A DNA stretch of 64,000 nt from assembly GCF_900129275.1 (NCBI RefSeq), contig NZ_FQUX01000004.1, positions 1 to 64,000 on the forward strand, read 5' to 3'. The position numbers and the translations under genes were made by a program. The DNA comes from Arenibacter palladensis (GTDB lineage: Bacteria; Bacteroidota; Bacteroidia; Flavobacteriales; Flavobacteriaceae). The notes beneath the pieces are model-generated. The model ran no database searches. It saw nothing but the letters and a program-made list of their open reading frames with translations, and was not told the origin of the DNA. This document shows positions 27,214-36,349 of the stretch, piece after piece; positions within the stretch are counted from its first letter, which is position 1; each line of letters opens with the position of its first letter.

Positions 27214-27369
27214 TTATGGGTGTGGTCCCCAGTATGGATATGGATTTATAAATTGAACTTTTGAAGGTTCTTTTTCCATTTCATAAAACCACGACCCCTT
27301 AAATACTTTTTCGCCCAAGTCTGAAGATAATTCATTGCTCTTGAAGTAATATCCAAAAGTATCGCCTAA
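27214..27369 (-). pseudogene. 3' remnant of a lost gene downstream of susD
   Basis: A minus-strand frame from just after a TAG (27370-27372) to a TAA (27214-27216) encodes 51 residues with no start codon. It reads like a genuine protein end: GDTFGYYFKSNELSSDLG, then VFKGSWFYEMEKE and a finish PYPYWGPHP. It lies between the susD stop (67 bases upstream) and the operon terminator, the usual place of a third PUL gene such as a SusE/F-type or other surface lipoprotein. I read it as the tail of such a gene after an internal deletion. The family is not recognised. Confidence 0.6.
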
Positions 27370-27436
27370 CTACAAATCTCCACATTTAGACCTTTGGTAT
27401 ATAGGGCATGTTTTACCCTAATACCGGAACTTTTAA

Positions 27437-28771
27437 TTAATATCCATCGTTTTGGGTAATAACTCCGTCGCTAGCAAGAATTTCCGAGTTTGGTATTGGG
27501 AAAACATGGTAATTACTACTAATCGTTTGTCCCATTTCTGCATCTACTGTACCAGTTCTTACCAAATCGAACCATCTATGTCCTTCAAGGGCCAATTCCA
27601 CTCTTCTTTCGTCAGCAATTGCTTGTCTAACGTCGGCTTGCGAACTTATTGTTCCGGTTAAACTATTTAAACCCGCTCTGGTTCTTATGGGATCCAGCAA
27701 TGGCAGTACGGTTGATGCAGGAGCGCTATTTTCATTCAGTGCTTCGGCGTACATTAGGATAACATCGGATAACCTCATTTCTATAAAGTCCTGGTCAAGA
27801 GCTCCGGTATATTTATTACTACCATTCATATTATCGGTATCAATAGTAAGAGCCTTTCTTAAATCGGTACCTCCACCACCAGCACTACTGGCGTCAAAAG
27901 CGGCAATTAAGCGTGGATCTAGAGGCGTAAGCGATTTTGTATCGGCCCCGCTAAACCATCCTACAAAGGTAGTTTGTGATCCATAAGCATTCGGAACTGA
28001 AGTTGATAATTGGGTTGCGAAAATGATTTCTGAATTACCATCTACCACAACGTTGGCATAGTCGCTTTCCAAACTAATCCCTGCGGCGGCTGCACCGTTG
28101 ACAACAGCAGCAAGCATTGTAGCAGCTTCGGGGAAATTACCTCTGTACATATATACTTTTCCGAGAAAGGCTTGAGCGGCTATTTTGGACGCACGCCCAC
28201 TTGACAATCCAGAATTGTCCAAACCGGCTATGGCTGCCTGAAAGTCTGGTATGATTACGTTATTGTACACGTCGGCAGCCGGTTGTCTTGTTAAAATGGA
28301 CAAATCCGATGGGCTGGGGGAAGGAGATAAATTCACTGTAACATCTCCAAAAACCATCACCAATTTAAAGTAGGACAAAGCTCTTAGGAATTTGGCCTCA
28401 GCAATCTCAGTGGCGTCAGTTGAATTATCAATAACATTATTGGCACTTAAGATGGCCTTGTACATATTGCTATAGAATGGTCTAAAAAATTGCTCAACCA
28501 AATCTAAACCTCCTAAATCTGCGTTGTAGGTGTCAAATGACGTATATGGGCTTTCTAACATTAACATATTGTCTGCCCTAAAGTCGCCCATCACACCCAT
28601 TGGGGTTGAACCACCGGTCTGATAGTGATACGCTGCGTTCAAAACGGGTCCAAATTCCTCCAAAGCACTGGATTCAAGTAATAAGGGTGGTGTTTGATCC
28701 AAATCGTTATCACATGATGTTAAGATCAAGACGGACACTATTGCTAGATATATAGTTTTCATTTTTTTCAT
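27437..28771 (-). CDS. susD: SusD/RagB-family surface glycan-binding lipoprotein
   Basis: The 444-residue lipoprotein has a signal with lipobox ending at C20 (ILTSC). It shows SusD landmarks: an early helical region (FGPVLNAAYHYQTGG), TPR-like helices (EAKFLRALSYFKLVMVFGDV) and the C-terminal RMSD-like end with DERRVELALEGHRWFDLVRTG. SusD proteins cap the SusC barrel on the cell surface and hold the oligosaccharide. The gene follows susC by ten bases, the standard arrangement. Given the PL6 and PL7 genes nearby, alginate oligomers are the expected ligand. Confidence 0.93.
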   Translation of the reverse strand: MKKMKTIYLAIVSVLILTSCDNDLDQTPPLLLESSALEEFGPVLNAAYHYQTGGSTPMGVMGDFRADNMLMLESPYTSFDTYNADLGGLDLVEQFFRPFYSNMYKAILSANNVIDNSTDATEIAEAKFLRALSYFKLVMVFGDVTVNLSPSPSPSDLSILTRQPAADVYNNVIIPDFQAAIAGLDNSGLSSGRASKIAAQAFLGKVYMYRGNFPEAATMLAAVVNGAAAAGISLESDYANVVVDGNSEIIFATQLSTSVPNAYGSQTTFVGWFSGADTKSLTPLDPRLIAAFDASSAGGGGTDLRKALTIDTDNMNGSNKYTGALDQDFIEMRLSDVILMYAEALNENSAPASTVLPLLDPIRTRAGLNSLTGTISSQADVRQAIADERRVELALEGHRWFDLVRTGTVDAEMGQTISSNYHVFPIPNSEILASDGVITQNDGY

Positions 28772-28781
28772 GATTTCTTAA

Positions 28782-31700
28782 TTAAAAATTTACGTTAAGA
28801 CCCAAAGTAAAACTTCTTACGATAGGGCTCGCACCTTCTTGGTATCCGTAGGTGGTTGGACCCGCATAGCCATCATTTTCGATCTCTACACCTTCAGGGT
28901 TATAGGAGGTATAATCGTCTGCCATTATGTACAATAAATTGGTAGCTGCAAGATATATTCTCATAGAACTTAGGCCAATTTTGTCCGTTAAATCCGAATT
29001 AAGGGTATACCCTAGGGTTAGGTTTCTCAAGGCAGCATAGGAAGCATCTTGAATTCCTGAACCATGTGCATTTCTGGTCTCCTGATAGAATTTGCCACTG
29101 GCATCGGCAATACCGTCATTATTGGCGTCAAAACTGGACTTTAATCTACCACCAAATTGTGATTTCCAGTAAATTGGGTCAATATTGTAAAGTTCTGCTC
29201 CTTGAGATCCTTGCAATTGGAATGAAAAATCAAAATCCTTAAAGTTCATGGAACTTGAAAGTCCCCAATAAAAATCGGGCGTAGCGGATCCTAATTTTAC
29301 GTAATCACCTTCGTAGGTAATTTCACCATCTCCGTTCTGGTCAACAACATACCATTCCGAACTGCCAAATCCAATGCCTCTGGTTGGATCTGACATGTGA
29401 ATGGTTTCAACCTCACCAGTTACTTCATACCCCCACATTTCTCCAATTTCACCTCCTACATAGTTTCTAAACTCAGGACCTCTACCACTTGGTCCACCGT
29501 AAATCTGCCTGGGCAGTTCGGTCAATTCACCTAGATTGGTAATTTCTGATTCCACCGTTGATAAATTGGCGTTGACATCCCAAGAGAAGTTTTGACTGGT
29601 TACTATTTTTGCATTTAATTCAAACTCCAATCCTGAACTTGTTACATTACCACGATTAAGCTTTATAGCAGGTGTTCCAAGAACTTCGGAAACACTTTGA
29701 TTGATCAACATATCTTTTACATCGGAAGTATAGTAATCTACACTAAATCTAAGTCGGTTATTAACAAAACCTAAATCAACACCATAGTTTGTCTCTTTAT
29801 TGGTTTGCCAAGTTAAGTCTGGGTTTGCTATATCTTCAGGAATTAGAAATCCTGTTCCGAATGCTGTTGGCGAGGTACCTAAAATACTTAAGGAGTTGTA
29901 TGAACCTAAGAAAGAAGCAGTACCTAAAGACCCCGTACTAAACCTAAGTTTAAATAGGCTAAACGCATCGGCATCTCCAAAAAAGGATTCATTGTGAATA
30001 TTCCAACCCAAGGATAGTGCTGGGAATACTGCGTATTTTTCATTGGCTCCAAATCTTGAATCGCCATCCCTTCTAATGGAAGCCGATAGTAAATAACGAT
30101 CATCGAATGCATAGGCAATTCTTCCAAAAAAACCATTTCTTGACTGCGTCTCATCTACCTCGTTGGTAATTACATCTGCAGGGTCGAAAAAATCATAATT
30201 CAATGGAAGAGCATATGGTACGTTGGATCCGTTGGATGTAATTCCCTTATAATAGGTGTTTACAAATTCCATACCTGCAACGGCAGAGATGTCATGCTTG
30301 TCAGCTAGTACTTTTGCATAACTCAAAGTAGTTGTACTTAAAACAGTAGATTTTTTTAAATTCGAGATATCCAATTCAGTTTGATTGGAACGTTGTTGGC
30401 CATCGGTCAATATTCCGTGATATACATAGGTCTGGGTGTCTTCAAGATCCGCTCCGAAAACGGTTTTTAAATTCAGACCATCTATGATCTCATATTGTAA
30501 ATAAGAGCTCACATTTCCGAAATATGTCTTTTTCCATCTCCTCGAATTGTCAAATTTAGCGGCTACACCTGCATCTCCTGTTCCTCCAATACCGTTTTGG
30601 TTTCTACCGTATTGCCAATCGTGAACTACATCACCAGGTTTCAAATCATAGATACTAGTAGGATCTAGGCCAATACCTCTATAATCTTGGTCAAATGACC
30701 TGCCAATGTTATTTCCAGTAAAACCAGAATCGAATAATGCCTGTCTATTACGATCCAATTGTTGAACGAAATCTATGGAGGCTTGTGTATGGTAAATAGG
30801 ACTAATGCTATAGGCTCTCAACAGATCCCTCATTTCCCAAGGAACAATATCTTGTTTGCCATAATAACCATTCATACTCAATCCAGCCTTTAGTTTGGAA
30901 CTCAAGTTGGCATCTAGGTTCATACGTCCATTGTATCTTTCATAACCTTGCCCTTTTACAATCCCATCGGTTTTCAAGTAACCAAGGGAGGCAAAGGCTT
31001 TTATGTTTTCAGAGCCTCCGCTTACACTGAAATCATGATTGGTTGTGCTACCATTTTTGAAAAGCCAATCTTCAACACTTACTACATCGGGCGCATTGGC
31101 GTATGCGTCCAATCTATATTGTAATAAACCTGGATCGGTTTCGGAAAGATCGTACGCACTAGTTTGTAGCTCACTGGCCCATTCCCCTGCAGTCTTAAGC
31201 ATCTCAATATCCTTTACATACTTGCTTGAAGTACTTGCGTACGAATTGTAGTTAAAATTAACTTTTCCTGCTTTTCCTTTTTTGGTAGTTACCAAAATAA
31301 CACCATTGGCACCCAAAGATCCATAAATAGCAGCGGAAGCGGCATCCTTTAAAACCTCCAGGCTTTCTATATCGTTGGGGTTGACGGTTGCCAGATTACC
31401 TGAAATTGGATACCCGTCCACTACAATTAACGGACCAGAGTCACCCGAAACAGATGAAGCAGCCCTAATTTGGATCTTTGGATCCGCGCCGGGCTCTCCA
31501 CTTTGATTTTGAATCCTCACCCCGGATAACTTACCTGCCAGAGCATCATCCACACGGGCTACTTGAACAGCAGCAACCTCATCTCCGCCTACTTTGGCTA
31601 CGGCTCCGGTAAGATGTGATTTTTTTACAGTACCATAACCAACTACTACAACCTCATCTAGCTGGCTTGCATCTTCTTGGAGGGTGATATTCAATTGCTC

Positions 31701-31964
31701 TTGATTTGTAATGGTTATGGATTGGGTAACAAATCCCAAGGACGAAAACTGTAGTACGTCCCCATTTTTTACCATAATTTGGTAATTTCCATCAAAGTCT
31801 GTTGCCGTACCGGTAGTAGTATTGGCAATAATTACATTCACTCCAGGTACTGGGACCTTGGCAGCATCTGTTACCGTTCCGGACAGCATACGTCCATCCT
31901 GGGCGAACAGTGCAATGTTGAATAACAATACTACTGTTAGAATTAAATTAGTTTTGAATTTCAT
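28782..31964 (-). CDS. susC: SusC-family TonB-dependent outer-membrane transporter
   Basis: The 1060-residue product has a signal peptide (ILTVVLLFNIALFAQ), a CarboxypepD-regulatory-like domain (about 24-110, GTVTDAAKVPVPGVNV), the TonB box region ending VVVGYGTVKKSHLTGAV, a plug with IQIRAASSVSGDSGPLIVVDGYPI, then a 22-strand-type barrel ending TLGLNVNF. It imports oligosaccharides with energy from TonB. It heads the susCD unit. Its leader is long, about 340 bases from the predicted start site near 32307, and contains hairpins. The promoter overlaps a three-box operator. Confidence 0.95.
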   Translation of the reverse strand: MKFKTNLILTVVLLFNIALFAQDGRMLSGTVTDAAKVPVPGVNVIIANTTTGTATDFDGNYQIMVKNGDVLQFSSLGFVTQSITITNQEQLNITLQEDASQLDEVVVVGYGTVKKSHLTGAVAKVGGDEVAAVQVARVDDALAGKLSGVRIQNQSGEPGADPKIQIRAASSVSGDSGPLIVVDGYPISGNLATVNPNDIESLEVLKDAASAAIYGSLGANGVILVTTKKGKAGKVNFNYNSYASTSSKYVKDIEMLKTAGEWASELQTSAYDLSETDPGLLQYRLDAYANAPDVVSVEDWLFKNGSTTNHDFSVSGGSENIKAFASLGYLKTDGIVKGQGYERYNGRMNLDANLSSKLKAGLSMNGYYGKQDIVPWEMRDLLRAYSISPIYHTQASIDFVQQLDRNRQALFDSGFTGNNIGRSFDQDYRGIGLDPTSIYDLKPGDVVHDWQYGRNQNGIGGTGDAGVAAKFDNSRRWKKTYFGNVSSYLQYEIIDGLNLKTVFGADLEDTQTYVYHGILTDGQQRSNQTELDISNLKKSTVLSTTTLSYAKVLADKHDISAVAGMEFVNTYYKGITSNGSNVPYALPLNYDFFDPADVITNEVDETQSRNGFFGRIAYAFDDRYLLSASIRRDGDSRFGANEKYAVFPALSLGWNIHNESFFGDADAFSLFKLRFSTGSLGTASFLGSYNSLSILGTSPTAFGTGFLIPEDIANPDLTWQTNKETNYGVDLGFVNNRLRFSVDYYTSDVKDMLINQSVSEVLGTPAIKLNRGNVTSSGLEFELNAKIVTSQNFSWDVNANLSTVESEITNLGELTELPRQIYGGPSGRGPEFRNYVGGEIGEMWGYEVTGEVETIHMSDPTRGIGFGSSEWYVVDQNGDGEITYEGDYVKLGSATPDFYWGLSSSMNFKDFDFSFQLQGSQGAELYNIDPIYWKSQFGGRLKSSFDANNDGIADASGKFYQETRNAHGSGIQDASYAALRNLTLGYTLNSDLTDKIGLSSMRIYLAATNLLYIMADDYTSYNPEGVEIENDGYAGPTTYGYQEGASPIVRSFTLGLNVNF

Positions 31965-32146
31965 TAGTGATTTAATTAAGTTAGTAACAATTGATTAATT
32001 ATGGCTCAAATGCCATTGGTTTCTATAATGTGATATTGTTCACATTTAATCCTTCAACTTACTTAAACATTTGGCTGCACTAATATTTAATGAAATTGCT
32101 TATTTTTGCAGTAAATATGTTTATAGTAATATTTGCATGTTTTGGT

Positions 32147-32217
32147 ATTACTTCCCTTCAGAATGAAGTAATCTTTTTACAAAAGGATGGGTGTGCGCCC
32201 GTCCTTTTTTTTGGTCA
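32147..32217 (+). terminator. Two hairpins in the susC leader, the second with a plus-strand T run
   Basis: ATTACTTC/GAAGTAAT (32147-32172) is followed by a GC-rich hairpin with arms at about 32180-32190 and 32197-32207 whose plus-strand tail is eight T. By polarity this is a plus-strand terminator, yet no plus-strand gene precedes it. On the minus strand it lies within the predicted susC leader and has only a short T tract. It could end an antisense RNA or act as a leaky attenuator. Confidence 0.55.
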
Positions 32218-32279
32218 AATCCTATGGTTTATTTTCGAGTGTTTTTCTGTTGACATGGTTCTTATTTTTTAGTTTCTTT

Positions 32280-32321
32280 TGGTAAACCAAATTGGTTAAC
32301 CAGTTTGGTTTACCAAATATA
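32280..32321 (-). promoter_or_regulatory. Three-box operator and -7 element of susC
   Basis: TGGTAAACCA (32280-32289), TGGTTAACCA (32293-32302) and TGGTTTACCA (32306-32315) repeat at a strict 13-base period, and the whole is palindromic. CAAATATA (32314-32321) gives TATATTTG on the minus strand, a perfect -7 element sharing CA with the last box. No TTG at -33 spacing was found. This is the most complete copy of the shared site. Confidence 0.85.
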
Positions 32322-32428
32322 TGTTATTTAATTGTTAATTAAAAATTTAATTGCAAATTTTGTATGTTAAATTTTTGGAGGTGATAATTTAGGGGTGTAT
32401 AAATTATCAATTTCGCATTGAGGCTGTT

Positions 32429-33181
32429 TTATGAAAAGACAAGTCCGCCGTTAATATCGATGTTTGCACCTGTAATAAATGATGTTTCGGATGAAGCCAG
32501 GCAAGCCACTGCATTTGCAATTTCGTCCGCCGAGCCTTCCCTGCGAAGTGGGGTCATTCCCGCTACTTTCTCCCGTACCTCATCTGTAGTGAAGGTATCG
32601 TGAAAGGTGGTGGCGATCATACCGGGACAAAGGGCATTTACGCGAATATTTTTTGGGCCTACCTCCTTGGCCAGACCTCGTGTAAAGGTCATAATAGCTC
32701 CTTTTGAAGTTGCATAGGCTATAGATCCTCCGCCCCCGCCGTCCCGACCGGCTTGGGAGGCTATATTTACTATAGAGGCACCAGATTTCATATGGGGCAG
32801 CACTGCTTGTGTTACAAGAAAGGTTGAGTTAAGATTTAATTTTATCACCTTGTCAAAAAAAGCTTCGTCCATCTCCGCTAATGTCTTTCTGGCCACTAGG
32901 CCACCGGCGTTGTTTACCAAAACGTCTATAGTTTCTCCATAGTTGCCAATGGTTTCCTTTATGAGTTTGTCTACTTCAGATTTCTTGGTCACATCCGCCT
33001 TGACAATTATTGCTTCGCCACCGGCCGATTTAATTGCGTTAAGAGTTTCTTTGGCATTTGCCTCGTTACTGTAGTAATTTACTACAACCTTGGCGCCTTC
33101 CTTGGCCAATTTTATGGAAATGGCCTTTCCAATATCCCTAGTACCACCAGTAACAATGGCTATTTTTCCTTTTAAATTCAT
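32429..33181 (-). CDS. SDR oxidoreductase, likely DEH reductase
   Basis: The 250-residue classical SDR has TGGTRDIG (11-18), NNAGG (about 90), the catalytic serine in NIASQAG, YATSK and the ending INGGLVFS. It lies 51 bases after kdgF in the same direction, within the predicted PL7-kdgF-SDR operon under the shared operator. That position matches the SDR of known flavobacterial alginate operons, such as those of Zobellia galactanivorans, where it reduces DEH to 2-keto-3-deoxygluconate. It is therefore the better DEH reductase candidate of the two SDRs here. Cofactor preference is not decided. Confidence 0.85.
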   Translation of the reverse strand: MNLKGKIAIVTGGTRDIGKAISIKLAKEGAKVVVNYYSNEANAKETLNAIKSAGGEAIIVKADVTKKSEVDKLIKETIGNYGETIDVLVNNAGGLVARKTLAEMDEAFFDKVIKLNLNSTFLVTQAVLPHMKSGASIVNIASQAGRDGGGGGSIAYATSKGAIMTFTRGLAKEVGPKNIRVNALCPGMIATTFHDTFTTDEVREKVAGMTPLRREGSADEIANAVACLASSETSFITGANIDINGGLVFS

Positions 33182-33232
33182 ATGTGTTGTTTATGGCATT
33201 AAGTCTTCCCAAATAGGGCGGTTTTTTAATTA

Positions 33233-33607
33233 TTACTTCTTATCTCCAAAATAAGATACCGCTCCACCGCTTAAGAAATCTTCCCTTACAGGACTAAATG
33301 TGTCAATTAGTATCCCTTCTTCCAAACAAACTGCACTGTGCAATAGATTCGGTTCAATATAAACTCCATCTCCTGCTTCTACAATTTTCTTTTCTCCATT
33401 AATTTCAAATTCAAATTTGCCTGAAGCACAATAGGTAGCTTGGGTATGAAAATGTTTATGTGGGGAACCTAATGCTCCTTTTTCAAACTTCACTTTTACC
33501 ATCATGATTTGGTTATCGTACCCCAAAAACTGTCTTGATACTCCTCCTCCAAGTTCTTCCCATTCCATTTCTTTTGTGGTGATGTACTTTTCACTAAATC
33601 GTTTCAT
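33233..33607 (-). CDS. kdgF: KdgF-like cupin (unsaturated uronate linearisation)
   Basis: The 124-residue single-domain cupin has the metal site H50-x-H52 with H54 and Q56 in PHKHFHTQ and the last ligand H90 in NLLHSAV. KdgF proteins speed the conversion of 4,5-unsaturated monouronates, the products of pectin or alginate lyases, to their linear ketone forms (DEH for alginate). It is cytoplasmic or periplasmic; no signal peptide is seen. It lies between the PL7 gene and the SDR gene, with short gaps of 72 and 51 bases, so the three form one operon and carry out consecutive steps. Confidence 0.88.
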   Translation of the reverse strand: MKRFSEKYITTKEMEWEELGGGVSRQFLGYDNQIMMVKVKFEKGALGSPHKHFHTQATYCASGKFEFEINGEKKIVEAGDGVYIEPNLLHSAVCLEEGILIDTFSPVREDFLSGGAVSYFGDKK

Positions 33608-33679
33608 TGTTTTTTGATTTTAATTAGTCATTATTCTTTTTTTAATAACGGTCAACTCTTTTATATGAATCAAATCGAT

Positions 33680-35734
33680 TTACTTTGGGGGTGTGCCCTG
33701 ACCTACGGTTGCTTCCCTAAACCATACTTCCGTAAAACATCCGTTTTCGTATTGTTTGGCGATATCACCTCCGTAGGTTTCCGCACCTGAAAACCAAACC
33801 ATGTTGGTTTCTGGACTTTTTCCATTGGTCTGGTTATATGCGCCTTGTTTAAAATAATTCAATTCTCCACTATAGGCAGTGGCACGTTCAACGGCGTCTT
33901 GCCCTATGGGGGCGAATAATTGCTTCATCTGTTCTGGGAAGTCCGACTTTTTTACATATTCTGATGAAATCAGATTTTTGGTAAATGTTTTGGTTTCGTG
34001 ATTTTCACTTTTGAAGGTTAGATACATGATTCCCTTATAAACATTTACTTCATAACTAAATTCTTCACCTAATTCAATGCCATTTTTAGGTTCAGCAGGA
34101 AAGTCGTTTTTACCTTTCCCAATGACGGACATATCGTTCCCCCAAACGGCATAGGAATGTTCCCACCGGCCTGAATTATCATCCCCTACTGGATTGATTT
34201 CATAATTCCAAAAAACGGAACCCTTGGTGTGACCAGGAAATTTCTTGTAGAATATTTTAAGAGGTTCATTTTCATGTCCCTCACCACTGTGAATTTGCCC
34301 GACAACAGTTGAATAAGAGGCAGCTACTCTGGCATCGCCAGAAATGGAGACCTGCATCACCTTGCAGGTGCCTGTTAGTTTGCCACCTTCTTCAGGAAGC
34401 CATTCTCTTTTTTCGTGTAGCTCGGTTCTTGTATTACTGGAGTTTTTTGACGTGACACCGGAATTGGGAGTTTTGTAGACTACCCAGCGCCTTGTACCGT
34501 CTATTACAGTGTAGAAGAAATCTTTGTGTTCGAACTGCGTGATATCTTCTACCTCCTTACCGTTACCCAGCAATATTTTAAATTTATCCATAAATGGAAT
34601 CACCTCATTGGGATAGACCGTTTTAGTACTTAGGCCATCATTTGCTTCGAAATAACCTGCATTTGAAATGGCATCATCGCTGATTGTAATATCCGCTGAT
34701 TTAAACCATACCTCAGCGTAATTACCATCTGCATATTGTTTTTGTAGATCACCACCATGGGTTTCGGCACCAGAACACCAGACTTTATTTATTTTAGGGT
34801 CTTTTCCGTTGGTTTGGTTGTACGTGCCCAATTTAAAAAATAGGCCCTCACCGGTATACGCTTCTTTGCGCTCCAGGCCATCCTGCCCTATGGGTACAAA
34901 TAATTTCTTGGTTTGCTCTGGCATGTCCGAACGATTTGCATATTCAGAGGAAATAAGATTTTTAGTGAATTTTTTGGTTTCATGGCCTTCACTCGTGAAT
35001 GTTAGATACATCATACCTTCCTTAATAACTACTTCATAAGTGAATTCTTCACCTAAGGCAATTCCGTCAACTGGTTCAGGTGGATAGGTGTTTTCATCAG
35101 TACCGACAACAGAAAAGTCATAGCCCCATATTGGATAGGAGTAATCCCATCTTTTGGAATTATCATCACCTGCAGTATTTATTTCGTAATGCCAAAAGAC
35201 AGAACCTTTTTCATGCCCAGGAAATTTTTTATAAAAGATTTTAAGTGGTTCATTTTCATGCCCATCTGCACTATGAATCTGACCAACTACTACTGAATAT
35301 GTTGAAGCAACGCGGGCATCGCCGGTAGTTGACACGTTCATTACCTTTAGGGTCGCTTTCATAGTAGCATCTGTCATTGGCGTCCACTTCTTTAATTGGG
35401 CCAATTCGGTTCTTGTATTGTTCGAGGTACCATGGGTATTTCCTGCATTTGGAGTTTTAAATACCACCCAATCCCCTTGATCATCACTTGCAGTATAAAA
35501 GAAATTCTTGTTCTCATAGTCAATAGCTTGGCCTACATTAGAGCCATCACCTAGGATCAAATTCCAATGTTGGAAAAATGGTATGATTTCGTTTGGACTA
35601 CGACCTATAGCTGAGTTTTCAGAATTGTCTATAGATTCTTGTTTTTTGTTTTCTTTACAGCCAATAAATAGCAAAATGGTACTCATCATGAATAAATAAT
35701 GTACCGAAACCGAATTGAATATTTTAAAGTTCAT
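33680..35734 (-). CDS. Tandem PL7 alginate lyase lipoprotein
   Basis: Read from the ATG at 35732-35734 the product is 684 residues, with lipobox ending at C26 (LLFIGC). An upstream ATG (35776) would add 14 residues before the signal. It carries two complete PL7 domains. The first (from about 48) has the motifs TRTEL (R108), QIH (Q152, H154) and YNQTNG; the second (from about 376) has TRTEL (R436), QIH (Q480, H482) and YNQTNG. These are the three conserved PL7 boxes, with the catalytic Q/H and Y. PL7 enzymes cleave alginate by beta-elimination. Two near-identical domains in one chain indicate internal duplication. It heads the operon with kdgF and SDR. Confidence 0.9.
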   Translation of the reverse strand: MNFKIFNSVSVHYLFMMSTILLFIGCKENKKQESIDNSENSAIGRSPNEIIPFFQHWNLILGDGSNVGQAIDYENKNFFYTASDDQGDWVVFKTPNAGNTHGTSNNTRTELAQLKKWTPMTDATMKATLKVMNVSTTGDARVASTYSVVVGQIHSADGHENEPLKIFYKKFPGHEKGSVFWHYEINTAGDDNSKRWDYSYPIWGYDFSVVGTDENTYPPEPVDGIALGEEFTYEVVIKEGMMYLTFTSEGHETKKFTKNLISSEYANRSDMPEQTKKLFVPIGQDGLERKEAYTGEGLFFKLGTYNQTNGKDPKINKVWCSGAETHGGDLQKQYADGNYAEVWFKSADITISDDAISNAGYFEANDGLSTKTVYPNEVIPFMDKFKILLGNGKEVEDITQFEHKDFFYTVIDGTRRWVVYKTPNSGVTSKNSSNTRTELHEKREWLPEEGGKLTGTCKVMQVSISGDARVAASYSTVVGQIHSGEGHENEPLKIFYKKFPGHTKGSVFWNYEINPVGDDNSGRWEHSYAVWGNDMSVIGKGKNDFPAEPKNGIELGEEFSYEVNVYKGIMYLTFKSENHETKTFTKNLISSEYVKKSDFPEQMKQLFAPIGQDAVERATAYSGELNYFKQGAYNQTNGKSPETNMVWFSGAETYGGDIAKQYENGCFTEVWFREATVGQGTPPK
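33700..35593 (-). repeat. Intragenic duplication of the PL7 domain
   Basis: Residues from 48 and from 376 (offset 328 residues, about 984 bases) align almost throughout, including long identical runs such as GHENEPLKIFYKKFPGH and FTKNLISSEY. Matching stretches are also visible in the DNA. The two copies form an imperfect direct repeat that could recombine. Confidence 0.85.
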
Positions 35735-35900
35735 ATTATATGGATTATGTTTTCTATAAAAACCGTAAAAAGTCATTTTTTTAACGGCTAGGATAATTTC
35801 TTCAACAATCTAAAAGAAACCTTCTATCAGATAGTTTTACCTGCACTTCTACGATAATGAAAGCCATTAAAAAACATAGCGAAAGTAATTTTGTAAAAAT

Positions 35901-35951
35901 TGGTTTACCAGATTGGTTTACCAAAAATACGCAAATTTGTGGAACCACCAA
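35901..35951 (-). promoter_or_regulatory. Promoter and two-box operator of the PL7-kdgF-SDR operon
   Basis: TGGTTTACCA occurs at 35901-35910 and 35914-35923. The minus-strand -7 element TATTTTTG is 35929-35922, sharing CA with the second box, and TTG (35951-35949) lies exactly 19 bases upstream of it. This is a full Bacteroidota promoter whose start site falls inside the operator. Confidence 0.85.
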
Positions 35952-36349
35952 ATATTTAACATTAAATCGATCTGTTTTATCTTTAATTAATAATATTCTA
36001 TCTATGAAATTGCTAATTCGGCAAATGCGAATTTTGCTCTGAACGCGAATTGTATAGGGGGTATTTAAAAAAAATTTGGAAATAAGGTTCTTCATTCCAA
36101 AATACCACTGGACTAAGTGACCTTTTTTATTAAATTGGAAGCCATGGTATTACATCGCTTGGATGAATTGCAGCTTTTGAATCTTCACTACTAGACTTCT
36201 TAGCGGTAATAGGACAGCTATTTGGGCTGGTACGAACAATTCGCAATTTTGGAGGCCATTTTAATTGGTTTTAATTTTAGTTTATTTCTTTTTAATTAGA
36301 AACATTGGATGTAATCCTTGCAAAGTGGCTTAATGACAGGGGGATTGGT
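35952..36349. other. Intergenic stretch, nothing clear seen
   Basis: This lies between the PL7 promoter and the end of the PL6 gene. It is AT-rich. I see no gene, no second operator and no clear terminator for PL6, so some read-through from PL6 into the PL7 operon is possible. Confidence 0.5.

Noticed and set aside
32090-32272. 60-codon plus-strand frame in the susC leader
   Set aside because: It runs through the terminator hairpin and its T run, has no family likeness and lies in AT-rich leader DNA. A short peptide cannot be excluded.
35802-36095. 97-codon minus-strand frame upstream of the PL7 gene
   Set aside because: It covers the PL7 promoter and operator and has the composition of random AT-rich translation.
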